A stretch of 64,000 nucleotides of DNA from Lapidilactobacillus bayanensis. GTDB lineage: Bacteria; Bacillota; Bacilli; Lactobacillales; Lactobacillaceae. The stretch is from positions 1-64,000 of the forward strand of contig NZ_RHOX01000004.1 in NCBI RefSeq assembly GCF_003946695.1, written 5' to 3'. Positions within the stretch are counted from its first letter, which is position 1. Every line of letters starts with the position of its first letter. This document shows positions 1 to 8,240 of this stretch, piece after piece. A program made the translations under genes and the position numbers. The notes under the pieces were generated by a model, which ran no database searches, had not been told where the DNA came from, and saw nothing but the letters and a program-made list of their open reading frames with translations.

Positions 1-11
1 TAATAACACAG

Positions 12-47
12 CACGCCCCGTTTCGATCAAAGCCGAAACGGGGCGTG
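12..47 (+). terminator. Strong GC-rich hairpin, probable terminator of a gene left of the window
   Basis: A perfect 14-bp stem (CACGCCCCGTTTCG at 12-25 with its complement at 34-47) encloses an 8-base loop. It is followed on the plus strand by TTTACTTT, a weak T tract. On the minus strand no T run follows. It most likely ends a plus-strand transcript that starts outside the window; this is inferred from the T-rich side only. Confidence 0.55.
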
Positions 48-91
48 TTTACTTTCAATGACGGTCGATTATTAACTGCTTACAACAGTTT

Positions 92-720
92 CTTTACGGT
101 CGTCGAAAAATACGCGGATGAAACTGCTGCGAGAAATCACAAAACCTAGAACTGTTATGCTGTGATTCTCCGTGCCTGCGGGAAATACGCTGGTGGAACG
201 CCGCAAGCACTATTGAAATGATAAAACCTAGAACTGTCATGCTACGTTTCTTCGTGCCTGCGAGAAATACGCTGGTGGAACGCTGTGGGCTCGACTTTAA
301 GCCAATCTGCGATTGTCTTAAAGCTCGGCCTTGTCGTAAGCGATAAATCGCAAACGACAATTTCACAGCTGACCGCGATTTCCCTCCAGCACTGACTAAA
401 GTGCGTTAGTGCAGCTTAAATGCAAATTTGTACTTCTTAAAATTGGAAGGTGATTCAACCACTCGTTACTTTAGCGCTTGCGCAAAGGTTGCCCTCTTAC
501 CCGTCTAGTGGCGGTAAATAAATACCGCTCAGTAGTGACATTAATGTTGGCAATTTATTGCTTACATTAAGGCTCGCATTTGAGACGATTTGCACTTCAA
601 TCGGCTCAAATCGACGCCCACTACGTTCCAGCGACACGTATTTATTTGCCGCCACGGCAACGCGCACGTTCCATATGCAACCTTTGCGCAAGCGGAAGAA
701 CCGCAACAAAACAGTTTTAG
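92..720 (+). repeat. Structured intergenic repeat family 1, copy A
   Basis: This is the first of five copies of a large non-coding element. The intact unit runs from CCTAGAACTG (227) to CAGTTTTAG (720), with imperfect terminal inverted repeats. A second left-end module begins at 145 (period 82 bp) and a decayed third lies at about 92-144. The left half carries hairpin P2 (CTTTAAGCCAAT paired with ATTGTCTTAAAG) and hairpin P3 (TTGTCGTAAGCGAT paired with ATCGCAAACGACAA). The right half carries an inverted counterpart, a hairpin at about 541-571, and arms GCGCTTGCGCAAAGGTTGC and GCAACCTTTGCGCAAGCG. No reading frame is shared between copies. It ends 46 bp past the stop of the neighbouring minus-strand gene. 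Confidence 0.85.
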
Positions 721-765
721 TATCTAGCGTATTAACTCAGTGGCAAAAAAATATCACTCACCCAC

Positions 766-1278
766 TCAAAATACTAATTCAAATGCAATACGCGGTGCGC
801 CATCGGCCATCCAAACAGTACCGCACTGTTTAAACTGATATTTCTCAGCCAAATGGCGCATACCGTGATTCTTTTCATGGGTGTCCAGTCGTAACGACAC
901 TTTACCTTGCTGCCGTGCCATTTGAATAGCGAAGGCAAAAGCAGCATCAGCATCGCCATGACCCGCTACTGAACGAGTTACCGCAATCCGATGCAGCACT
1001 AAATAATGATTCGAAGATTGTTGCCAAGTTCCGGCTATCTTTTGGTAATTAGGGTCTGGCCCATTCATTAAGGTTAGCATCATGACGACTTGACCATTCT
1101 CCACACCAACATAAAGTGCCTGTTGGCTAATATCAGCCCTGAATACCGACTGATCTGGATAGCCATTTTGCCATTGCGGGATGCCTTGATGATGCAGAAA
1201 TAGCCGTGCACCGTCAACAATATTCATAATCACCGGTAAATCAGCAGTCGTTGCTAAACGAAATTGAATCCTTGTCAT
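766..1278 (-). CDS. GNAT-family N-acetyltransferase
   Basis: The 170-residue product has the single-domain GNAT layout: an N-terminal strand-helix start (RLATTADLP), a central beta-4 strand (LHRIAV, residues 95-100) and the acetyl-CoA pyrophosphate loop R-S-V-A-G-H-G at 102-108. It should transfer an acetyl group from acetyl-CoA to an amine in the cytoplasm; the substrate cannot be read from the sequence. It lies 5 bp downstream of a HAD phosphatase gene, so the two are probably co-transcribed. No clear terminator follows before repeat copy A. Confidence 0.85.
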   Translation of the reverse strand: MTRIQFRLATTADLPVIMNIVDGARLFLHHQGIPQWQNGYPDQSVFRADISQQALYVGVENGQVVMMLTLMNGPDPNYQKIAGTWQQSSNHYLVLHRIAVTRSVAGHGDADAAFAFAIQMARQQGKVSLRLDTHEKNHGMRHLAEKYQFKQCGTVWMADGAPRIAFELVF

Positions 1279-1283
1279 GACGC

Positions 1284-1946
1284 TTACTCCAAATGCCCTC
1301 TCATTAAAGTTACTGCTCCTGTTAATTGGCCAAGTTTACGCAAACGATAATCTGCTTGACTCTGGTCAGTGGCAACACGCGGATCAGCAACCGCCACCGC
1401 AAAAGTAAAGATCCCAGCAGCTTTAGCAGCCGCAATTCCCATTTCTGAATCTTCGACTGCTGCAGCGTCCTTAGCATCGATCTGCAGTTTTGCTAACGCA
1501 GTCAAATAAATACTTGGATCTGGCTTACTTCGTTCGAAATCTTCACCACTTAAGGTTACTTCGAAGAACTCACCTAAACCAGTTGTCGTTAACATCGTAT
1601 CAATTGTTTGACGATCACTTGATGAAGCCAACGCCATGCGAACACCTTGCTGCTGTAAATGGGTCAACGTCTTAAGCGCATCGGGCATTAAAGTCGCCTT
1701 AAAATCTTGCGGATGTTGTAATTTGAAATAACGATAGCCCTTGCGCATTTGTTCGTAATCTGTCGGTGTTCTCCCCGGTAAAAGCTGCGGTAAAACGAGC
1801 TTCATATTTCCTCCGGTCATATTAGCAATCCGCTCATCAGAAATATTAAGACCCAACAGTTTGAAGTAAGCAATCCGTTGTTGTAAATAATAAGGTTCGC
1901 TATTAATCAGAACGCCATCCATATCAAAAATAACTGCTTTTAACAC
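1284..1946 (-). CDS. HAD-superfamily sugar-phosphatase / phosphoglucomutase-like hydrolase
   Basis: The 220-residue protein has the HAD signature: motif I DMDGVLINS at residues 8-16 with the nucleophilic Asp8 and acid/base Asp10, motif II ASSSD, motif III Lys in RSKPDP, and motif IV VEDSEMG. The helical cap between motifs I and II puts it with the beta-phosphoglucomutase / sugar phosphatase group. Substrate unknown. The start is a GTG preceded by AAGGG at normal spacing. It heads a two-gene unit with the acetyltransferase. Confidence 0.88.
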   Translation of the reverse strand: MLKAVIFDMDGVLINSEPYYLQQRIAYFKLLGLNISDERIANMTGGNMKLVLPQLLPGRTPTDYEQMRKGYRYFKLQHPQDFKATLMPDALKTLTHLQQQGVRMALASSSDRQTIDTMLTTTGLGEFFEVTLSGEDFERSKPDPSIYLTALAKLQIDAKDAAAVEDSEMGIAAAKAAGIFTFAVAVADPRVATDQSQADYRLRKLGQLTGAVTLMRGHLE

Positions 1947-1967
1947 CTTTTCACCCTTACCTGCCTA

Positions 1968-2945
1968 TTAATTCGGCATTTTTTTAATAAAATCAATCAA
2001 TGCTTCTGGAATATCCGGCATCACCATTAAATTAACAAAGTAATGATTTCGATTGTACCATTTCGTCCAAAAATCATAGCCGTTAGCTTGTGGATTCGCT
2101 GGTGTTCGTTTCGACCAAATCTGAAAAATACGAATTAAATAATCCGCATAAAATTTCTCTTTATCGGCCAACGCTAAAGTCGCGGTCGCCATTCGTTGAT
2201 CTTCTCCAAAGGCAAATGGCTGATCGGCCTGCTGATAACCTACCATTGCACCGGTCAAGAATAATAACTTTTGGGCCCGCGTCAAGCGACTCTCAGAAAC
2301 CTCTGCGAGTACATTGCCGATGTGCGTGTAAGCATGTGCCCAACCGGCATCTGGAACGAATCCACGGACGTCACGTTCGAGAAGTGTATATAAAGTCAAT
2401 TGCGAAACAACCTGCCAATATTGAGCATCGGTTAAGACACCACCATAAGAACGATCGGCCACCAGAAAAACCGAGCACAACAAAACAGCCATTGAACGAC
2501 TAAAGACGGCACTATTCTGTGGTTCTAAAATATGAGCAAATAAAACCTCGTCTTGTGTTAAAAATTGCAACGACGACCAGATTTGTTCCGGCCGCAAGTC
2601 ACCCCGATTCATCAAACTACTGATCGTGAAAAAGATGCCGCGGTCACGAACATTCTCGTTTAACAGACCAATGTTGTGCAACAACAACGTTAATTCATCG
2701 TCGCTAATTTCAATATCGTCGTTATTTTGACTAACTGCCTGACCAACTTTCTTCAAGATTGTCTGTAGTTCTTCTACAGAACCCTTGGTCAATGGCACAA
2801 CTTTAGTTCGCCGTTGGGCATAGACAATTGACTGATATAAATCAGTCATTTGGTCAGGTAAGGTTGCAAAATTCAAACCACGATTAAAATCTTTATAAAG
2901 TTGATTCAATTGCATACGGACCTTATCAATTGTTGTTACCGTCAA
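1968..2945 (-). CDS. DUF2785 domain protein
   Basis: A 325-residue, mainly helical soluble protein without a signal peptide. The segment from about residue 100 to 260 (RGIFFTISSLMNRG, then DAGWAHAYTHIGN and FAFGEDQR) matches my memory of the DUF2785 family, found in lactobacilli and related Firmicutes; its function is not known. The start is a TTG with AGGT upstream. It sits between a flavodoxin gene (20 bp away) and the HAD gene (21 bp), suggesting one transcript. Confidence 0.75.
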   Translation of the reverse strand: MTVTTIDKVRMQLNQLYKDFNRGLNFATLPDQMTDLYQSIVYAQRRTKVVPLTKGSVEELQTILKKVGQAVSQNNDDIEISDDELTLLLHNIGLLNENVRDRGIFFTISSLMNRGDLRPEQIWSSLQFLTQDEVLFAHILEPQNSAVFSRSMAVLLCSVFLVADRSYGGVLTDAQYWQVVSQLTLYTLLERDVRGFVPDAGWAHAYTHIGNVLAEVSESRLTRAQKLLFLTGAMVGYQQADQPFAFGEDQRMATATLALADKEKFYADYLIRIFQIWSKRTPANPQANGYDFWTKWYNRNHYFVNLMVMPDIPEALIDFIKKMPN

Positions 2946-2965
2946 TATGATTACCTACTCTTAAT

Positions 2966-3436
2966 TTAAACTAAATGTTGTGCTTGTAACTGATTAAAAT
3001 CAATGACTTGTTGACACAGTGCATCCAAACGCGCTAAATCAGCACGATTAGCATCCTGATCAATCTTTAGAATGGCACTGGCGCGAAAAGCCCCTAGATG
3101 AACCAACTGTTGATCTAAATAATCTAAGGCCCGCCCGAAATATTCATGTTTAATTGAACTTGAACCGGTTAATGCATAAGGCTTACCGGTTAAATCAACC
3201 GTCTGTAAATCGTCGAAAAAATCTAGAGCCTCGTCAGGAATTTGACCATCATGGTAAGTGTAACTCACAATGATGAACGAACGATAAGTCAACAACTTCT
3301 CTGTATCAAACTGCGAGATTTCGTGGCGGTCAACATCTTGACCTAACTTAGTCAACTGTTGTGCTAAATATTCAGAAATTCGTTCGTTGCGGCCCGACAT
3401 ACTAGCATAAATGATCCCAATCTGTGAATTCATCAT
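2966..3436 (-). CDS. Flavodoxin
   Basis: The 156-residue protein begins with a beta strand leading into a phosphate-binding loop, IIYASMSGRNERIS (residues 8-21), the FMN 5'-phosphate site of flavodoxins. It continues with FIIVSYTYHDGQIPDE and YALTGSSSIKHEYFG, where the other two FMN-contact loops are expected. It is a small cytoplasmic electron carrier. Length is typical. Two ATG codons stand side by side at the start behind GGAGTGAT; either could be used. It is the first gene of a probable minus-strand unit. Confidence 0.88.
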   Translation of the reverse strand: MMNSQIGIIYASMSGRNERISEYLAQQLTKLGQDVDRHEISQFDTEKLLTYRSFIIVSYTYHDGQIPDEALDFFDDLQTVDLTGKPYALTGSSSIKHEYFGRALDYLDQQLVHLGAFRASAILKIDQDANRADLARLDALCQQVIDFNQLQAQHLV

Positions 3437-3594
3437 ATCACTCCGTTCATATTTTACGATTAAGTTTAGTTTAACATAACACCATTATAATTGAGTAAAA
3501 TTACTTATTTAAACGTCAGCCACGAGAAAAAACGAATCAAAGTCGAATTACCGAGACATCATCAAATAAATTTAGCAATTAATTGATGGCATTC

Positions 3595-3622
3595 TTGACA
3601 AACATTCAGACAGGCGTACTAT
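3595..3622 (+). promoter_or_regulatory. Sigma-A promoter of the small membrane protein gene
   Basis: A consensus -35 box TTGACA at 3595-3600 is followed after 16 bp by TACTAT at 3617-3622, about 43 bp upstream of the start at 3665. Confidence 0.7.
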
Positions 3623-3664
3623 TACCATTGAAACCGATTTCAAAAAATGGACAAGGAGAATCTG

Positions 3665-3853
3665 ATGATTAAACGTATTGGATTCGTAACTGTCTTACAG
3701 CTAATTGTCAGTACGCTGATGATACTCACAATGTGGTTACTGCCATTAGAGCTGTCACTTAGAATAAAATTGGTGATTGCTTTTATCATTATAGAAGTTG
3801 TCATCATCATTGGGACGATTTATGACTTAATTATCCACACGCGAAAAAGATAA
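3665..3853 (+). CDS. Small two-segment membrane protein of unknown function
   Basis: The 62-residue product consists of two hydrophobic segments (about residues 6-28 and 33-53) and a basic tail, HTRKR. A start at 3647 is possible, but AAGGAG lies 6 bp before the ATG at 3665, so I use the latter. The promoter just upstream supports a real gene. It is transcribed alone, convergent with the ABC operon, and shares a hairpin terminator with it. I do not recognise the family. Confidence 0.6.
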   Translation: MIKRIGFVTVLQLIVSTLMILTMWLLPLELSLRIKLVIAFIIIEVVIIIGTIYDLIIHTRKR

Positions 3854-3991
3854 CGGTTTTCCGCTGACTACAGGATAACAGTACGTTTGAAATTAAATTC
3901 GATAAAACAAAATCGAGATAAAATACAAGACTAGGGATCTAATTCCCGAGACCATTTAACCGACAAACACCGCATAAGACGATTCCGTTAA

Positions 3992-4041
3992 AAACAACAG
4001 GGTCCAAATCCATCTTTCAGATTGGAACCCTGTTGTTTTTG
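3992..4041. terminator. Bidirectional terminator between convergent genes
   Basis: AAACAACAGGGT..CCAA at 3992-4008 pairs with TTGGAACCCTGTTGTT at 4022-4037 and is followed by T5 on the plus side and preceded by A4 on the other. It can end both the plus-strand small gene and the minus-strand ABC operon. Confidence 0.85.
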
Positions 4042-4090
4042 ATCATTTAGTTTTCATGATTCAAATATTTGATTGCTATCAGTACAAACA

Positions 4091-4732
4091 CTATTGCCGG
4101 ATAATGCGCCGCTCTTGAATCTCAAACACTTCTTGGCATAAACTCTTAATATCATCAGATTGATGACTGGTCAGCAATACTGCGCGATGCTCCACTGCAG
4201 CCAAATCTTGAATCACTTGCCTAGTTAACGCCGCACTGTGTTCATCAAGAGCATTCATTGGCTCATCCAAAATCACAACCGTTTGCTGTTCCATAATAGC
4301 TTGAATAATCGCAAGTTTTTTCTTCATACCCAAACTATAGGTTTTTACCGCCTGCCGATCTGTTGGTAATCCAAACTTCTGCAAATAAGCTACAATCTCT
4401 CGCTCCGTAATGAGATTTTTAATACTTGCTAGCAACAATAAATTGTCGAGACCAGATAAATTCGCGATGAAGTAAGGCTCTTCGATTAAAGAACCCACAT
4501 TTGGGGGAAACCTAGTCGAACGTAACAGCTGTTCGTCATTTACAATGACATTTTTACCAGTGCCGCGAACAAATCCGGAAATAATTTTAAAGAGCACGCT
4601 TTTACCTGAACCATTTGGTCCGACTAATCCAGTCACCTTGCCATAATCAGCCTTAAAATTTGCCTCATCAAAGATTTGATTACCGCCTAACGTGACGGAA
4701 AGCTGTTCGATCAGGACTGCCGGATTTTTCAT
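4091..4732 (-). CDS. ABC transporter ATP-binding protein of a DUF2712-linked transporter
   Basis: The 213-residue ATPase has Walker A GPNGSGKS (38-45), a degenerate signature YSLGMKKK, Walker B VVILDEP followed by a D-loop (NALD), and the switch His in LLTSHQ. Its short length suits ABC-2 type exporters and self-immunity transporters. It is the last gene of an operon with three membrane proteins, whose start codon overlaps the preceding stop by 4 bp. It most likely powers export or extraction of a membrane-active compound; the substrate is not known. Confidence 0.85.
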   Translation of the reverse strand: MKNPAVLIEQLSVTLGGNQIFDEANFKADYGKVTGLVGPNGSGKSVLFKIISGFVRGTGKNVIVNDEQLLRSTRFPPNVGSLIEEPYFIANLSGLDNLLLLASIKNLITEREIVAYLQKFGLPTDRQAVKTYSLGMKKKLAIIQAIMEQQTVVILDEPMNALDEHSAALTRQVIQDLAAVEHRAVLLTSHQSDDIKSLCQEVFEIQERRIIRQ

Positions 4733-5472
4733 ATCATTTCTCCTCCATGAATACGAAATATGGTCAAAATTGTACCAAGCAAAATGAGTACTTTGATTAA
4801 ACCTAATCCAAGATAGCGACTGCTGTGAACAATCAGATCGCCTGGTGTTAAAATCATAAACTGAACTGGTGAAATAAGGTTAGCTAGATCAGGATTTAAA
4901 GCTGAAAATACAACAAATAATCCCATTAAGCATAGAAGCACTGTCAGGGAGGTACTTTTAGCAATCCCAACTGTCCGGGCTAACTCATAATCAAATACTA
5001 GAATCAGGGTCGAAACGCAATGCACTACCAACGATAAGCATGCCATGGCAATGGTCGACATCAAATTAATGCTTTCACCGATGAAAACAATTCTGAACCA
5101 AATTAACCCCAACACCGCATATAATAGCCAAAAACAAAGCGTTAATAATAACTGAGCCAAAAAGACACTCAACAACCGACTGCTATAATGCGGTAATCTC
5201 TGTGCAATTAACTCCCTGTTGCCTTCTCCATCCAAATCAATCATCAATAAATACAAAATGTAAGGAAAAATGCAAAAGATAATATCCAGTAATCTGACGG
5301 ATTCTTGCCAGATCACATCTGTTAGCAGTGAACGAATAAACAGTCTTCCAGTTGTATAATAAGCTAGACGGCCAATCATAGTGAGACTAATCAATACTAA
5401 CAAGGCAAAAATTCGGTTCCTGCTAACGCTCAGACGCATATTTAGTAAAATCGTCCTTTTTAAATTAACCAT
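4729..5472 (-). CDS. ABC-type membrane subunit, operon-encoded, unknown family
   Basis: A 247-residue protein with about six hydrophobic segments, for example ILYLLMIDL near the first third and VLLCLMGLFVVFSAL late. No soluble domain is present. It overlaps the ATPase gene by 4 bp and the upstream membrane gene by 8 bp, so translational coupling is likely. It resembles half-size ABC-2 permeases found in bacteriocin-immunity-type operons, but I recognise no diagnostic motif. Confidence 0.7.
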   Translation of the reverse strand: MVNLKRTILLNMRLSVSRNRIFALLVLISLTMIGRLAYYTTGRLFIRSLLTDVIWQESVRLLDIIFCIFPYILYLLMIDLDGEGNRELIAQRLPHYSSRLLSVFLAQLLLTLCFWLLYAVLGLIWFRIVFIGESINLMSTIAMACLSLVVHCVSTLILVFDYELARTVGIAKSTSLTVLLCLMGLFVVFSALNPDLANLISPVQFMILTPGDLIVHSSRYLGLGLIKVLILLGTILTIFRIHGGEMI

Positions 5473-6244
5473 AAGATACCTGTTTGCGCCGCATAATCAC
5501 CGCGGTTAAAACAAGAGTTAAACTAGCAAGAGCGACTAGCCAATAACTCAGTAAATTCACGATAGACTGACGAGATGCCCCAGTAAAATAATAAATATAA
5601 AAACGTGCGGGCAACCAATCTGCTTCAAATAAGCCATTTTTTAAAATCGTCGTCTGAATAAACACTAAGAGAACTGTTCCTGCAAAACTCAGGCGAATAC
5701 TGACTAATGCATAGTGAATAATTTCAAAAAGCAGCCCTAATGCGGTCAAATAAGCCACTAATTGCAATGTAAAAAGGAAACATTGAAACTGTAATGGAAA
5801 CGTCAGTTCAGGATTCGTTTGGAAAAAGTCTTTAAACTCATGAATCAAAAGCCGTGACCATTGCCAACCTGTGAATAAAGTAGTGGGAGCAATTAAAAAC
5901 ATGGTCACTAAAGAAACGCTGCCAACAATCAAAGCTGCTAGTCCAGCTGTCATAGTAGCCGATCGAACTAACGCCCATCGTCCCGGAAGGCGAGCCAAGG
6001 TGCTACTATTTAGCAAATGATTATTCTCCAGTAACGTTAGGAAAGCAACATAAATCAGTGGAATCCCATAGCCGATAATCGAAGCCGAATTGTAGTTATC
6101 TGTTAACCACAATAAATCCGATAGATGATCAGTTGTGCGCAAAAAATCGAACCGGCTAAGTAATAAAATAACGACTAACAAAGTATAAATGATCATGACC
6201 ATTTTTTTACTGGTTGTTTTTAACTTAAGCCTTAAGAGAGCCAT
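5465..6244 (-). CDS. ABC-type membrane subunit, operon-encoded, unknown family
   Basis: A 259-residue polytopic protein that starts with a basic segment and a first membrane helix (MVMIIYTLLVVILLL) followed by an extracytoplasmic stretch and four or five further helices. It overlaps both neighbours (8 and 13 bp). It may belong with the DUF2705-type proteins I recall next to DUF2712 genes in Bacillus, but that assignment is from memory and weak. Probably one of the transmembrane subunits of the transporter. Confidence 0.68.
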   Translation of the reverse strand: MALLRLKLKTTSKKMVMIIYTLLVVILLLSRFDFLRTTDHLSDLLWLTDNYNSASIIGYGIPLIYVAFLTLLENNHLLNSSTLARLPGRWALVRSATMTAGLAALIVGSVSLVTMFLIAPTTLFTGWQWSRLLIHEFKDFFQTNPELTFPLQFQCFLFTLQLVAYLTALGLLFEIIHYALVSIRLSFAGTVLLVFIQTTILKNGLFEADWLPARFYIYYFTGASRQSIVNLLSYWLVALASLTLVLTAVIMRRKQVSYG

Positions 6245-6999
6245 TGTTCTGCCTTTCTGATCTTAGCAACCAATAAGGTACTAGTGAGTGCTCCTACAAA
6301 TAATAAGCCACCATAAACAGTCAGATAGGTTGATCCGGGATCGAGATTAATGATAAAAGTCATCGTCGGTTCAAAGCGGCTCAGTCCCAGATATGGGAAA
6401 ACGAATGACGGTAAAAGATACGCCAGAAACGGGATTGCGATTACCGCATAAGTTTTCTCAATATAGAGTGAGACGACTAGGGCAAGATCCGCATAGATGA
6501 AACCAAAAAGACCTGAATGTCCAATCAGTAGTAGACAAAACAAAAGTGGCCGCGTGTTGTACAAGGATGAAAACGGCCCTGCTACAGTCATTAGATCAGG
6601 AACTTTGTTGTTCTTCAAGAAAACCAAATTAATCAACAACCACAAGAATAGGGGCAACATTAAAACCAATGCTCCTAAAATCCCCGTAACCAACATCTTC
6701 GTCCGCCAATACTGTTGTGGCGTCATCCGATTCATCACACCCCACAGAAAATGATGGTCTTTATCCTGCAAGTAAGATTGACTAAATGGTAACGCAGCAA
6801 TGATTGGTGCGAAAACTGGCAATAAAGCCACCGCTCCAAAAAATAACACCGAATAGAATAAATAATAGCCGTGTGCATTCTCAATCGTAAACCGATTGTA
6901 CCAGAAAGAAAACATAAAGAATGCCAAACATAACAGGCAAGCAATCCAAAAATTAAGCGATTTAAAACCGCGAACAAGCTCTCTGCTAAAGTATCTCAT
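6232..6999 (-). CDS. ABC-2-like membrane subunit, first gene of the four-gene operon
   Basis: A 255-residue protein with six predicted membrane helices. The order of a first helix (NFWIACLLCLAFFMFSFW), a large second segment and the loop YLQDKDHHFLWGVMNRMTPQQY resembles ABC-2 permeases, where such a loop contacts the ATPase. GAGGAGAGG lies directly upstream of the ATG. A terminator stands 28 bp before the start, so expression depends on read-through from the DUF2712-like gene or on an unseen promoter. Confidence 0.7.
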   Translation of the reverse strand: MRYFSRELVRGFKSLNFWIACLLCLAFFMFSFWYNRFTIENAHGYYLFYSVLFFGAVALLPVFAPIIAALPFSQSYLQDKDHHFLWGVMNRMTPQQYWRTKMLVTGILGALVLMLPLFLWLLINLVFLKNNKVPDLMTVAGPFSSLYNTRPLLFCLLLIGHSGLFGFIYADLALVVSLYIEKTYAVIAIPFLAYLLPSFVFPYLGLSRFEPTMTFIINLDPGSTYLTVYGGLLFVGALTSTLLVAKIRKAEQWLS

Positions 7000-7024
7000 T
7001 ATTCCCTCTCCTCAAAAATAAAAA

Positions 7025-7055
7025 CTTGCCTATGCCAATGGCCCACATAGGCAAG
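7025..7055 (-). terminator. Intercistronic terminator between the secreted-protein gene and the ABC operon
   Basis: A perfect 10-bp stem (CTTGCCTATG at 7025-7034 and its complement at 7046-7055) is followed on the minus strand by TTTTTATTTTTG. It lies between the stop at 7128 and the next start at 6999, so it should give a short abundant transcript for the secreted protein and a rarer read-through message for the transporter. Confidence 0.85.
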
Positions 7056-7127
7056 AATTGTTCCATAAAAACAAGCGGTTATACGTTTGAAATCTACATT
7101 TTGAAGTTTTTTTATATAATTAAAATA

Positions 7128-7523
7128 TTAGTTTGGAGTCCACGAGCCTGTATTATGAACTGACGATAGTTCCAGTAGTGGCGTCGATAAAGCTAACGTT
7201 GTATTCTTACCCTTAACCGTTGATGCCGCCTTGTAATCCAAAGTAACTGTCGAATCATCTTTCGATGTCTGCCGTGTACTTGTCACGTTGGCATTATTAC
7301 TAGTCGTTCTAATTGCCATAACAACCGTTGAACTACCACCGATCGTTCCCACCTTATTATAAGCACTACCTGTTGTTGTTTTCTTAATAGTTCCAGTCGT
7401 CATAGAACCAAGCTTAGGAATATGAACATCGTAACCCTTATATGTGGCAGCAGATACGTTCACAGCTGCACCCACACTAACAACAATACCTGCCATAGCA
7501 AGAATTGAATCGATCTTCTTCAT
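7128..7523 (-). CDS. Secreted DUF2712-like protein
   Basis: A 131-residue protein with a signal peptide (basic KK, hydrophobic core to about residue 25, cleavage probable after VSAA). The mature part is rich in Thr, Ser, Gly and Val, contains YKGYDVHIPKLGS early and ends in GSWTPN. This pattern fits what I remember of DUF2712 proteins, small exported proteins of unknown role that occur beside ABC transporter genes in Firmicutes. An extended -10 promoter precedes it and a terminator separates it from the ABC operon. It could be a bacteriocin-like effector with the transporter as immunity; the sequence does not prove this. Confidence 0.6.
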   Translation of the reverse strand: MKKIDSILAMAGIVVSVGAAVNVSAATYKGYDVHIPKLGSMTTGTIKKTTTGSAYNKVGTIGGSSTVVMAIRTTSNNANVTSTRQTSKDDSTVTLDYKAASTVKGKNTTLALSTPLLELSSVHNTGSWTPN

Positions 7524-7562
7524 GAAAATCTTTCTTTTTCTATCCGTCTATTCTCAATATTA

Positions 7563-7590
7563 ATAATATCATAACAAATTAGTTTTGCAA
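7563..7590 (-). promoter_or_regulatory. Extended -10 promoter of the DUF2712-like gene
   Basis: On the minus strand TTGCAA (7590-7585) is followed after 16 bp by TATTAT (7568-7563) with a TGA triplet directly before it, an extended -10 pattern. The start codon is about 40 bp further on. Confidence 0.65.
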
Positions 7591-7727
7591 ACGCTGTCAT
7601 TACCTTATTATTAAGGAGACTTTTTATCCCCTTTTAAAAACAAAATGGTTCAAATTTTTTCAGTGGTTGCTGTTAAAGTAACCTTTTATTTGTATTTTGT
7701 GTATCCTTCGCCATGTGGGAATAAATA

Positions 7728-8231
7728 CTAAAACTATTATTATGGTGCTTCTCCGTGCCTACGGAAAATACACTGGTGGAACGCTGCGAGCATTGGTTTG
7801 AGCCGAATCAAAACCAATTCGTCTCAAACGCAAGCTTTCTTGTAAATGGTAAACCATTAACAAGAATTCCGCGGCTGACCGCGATTTTCCTTCGGCACTG
7901 ACGAAAGTGATGATATGGTGTGATTTAACCGCAAATTTTTGCTTCTAAAAATGAGAAGGCAATTCACCCACTCGTCAATTCAGCGCTTGCACAAAGGTTG
8001 CACTCTTGTTAGCTTAGTGGTGGGAAATAAATACCGCTCAGTAGTGACATTAATGTTGGCAATTTATTGCTTACATTAAGGCTTGTATTTGAGACGATTT
8101 GTATTTCAATCGGCTCAAATCAACGCCCACTACGTTCCAGCGACTAGTATTTATTTCCCACCACGGTACCTCGCACGTTCCATCCGCAACCTTTGCGCAA
8201 GCACGAAGAACCACGGCAAAAACAGTTTTAG
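7728..8231 (+). repeat. Structured intergenic repeat family 1, copy B
   Basis: This is the most compact complete copy (504 bp), without extra end modules. It runs from CTAAAACTATT to CAGTTTTAG. Left half: P2 GTTTGAGCCGAAT with ATTCGTCTCAAAC near the very different flank of copy A, and P3 CTTGTAAATGG with CCATTAACAAG. Right half: a hairpin of TTAATGTTGGCAA with TTGCTTACATTAA, an inverted P2, and the arms GTGGTGGGAAATAAATAC and GTATTTATTTCCCACCAC, which differ in concert from the GGCGGC/GCCGCC arms of other copies. It ends 10 bp after the stop of the binding-protein gene. Confidence 0.88.
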
Positions 8232-8240
8232 TTGCCATCA

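Noticed and set aside
92-833. Open frames of 60-150 codons inside the family-1 elements on both strands (also at 30.0-30.5, 38.0-38.4 and 54.3-54.5 kb)
   Set aside because: They have no ribosome sites, differ between copies in frame and length, and run through the covarying stems; they are by-products of the repeat structure.
7128-7523. Lactococcin 972-type bacteriocin
   Set aside because: Size, export signal and neighbouring ABC genes are suggestive, but the Trp/Tyr-rich mature pattern of that family is not present; DUF2712 fits better.
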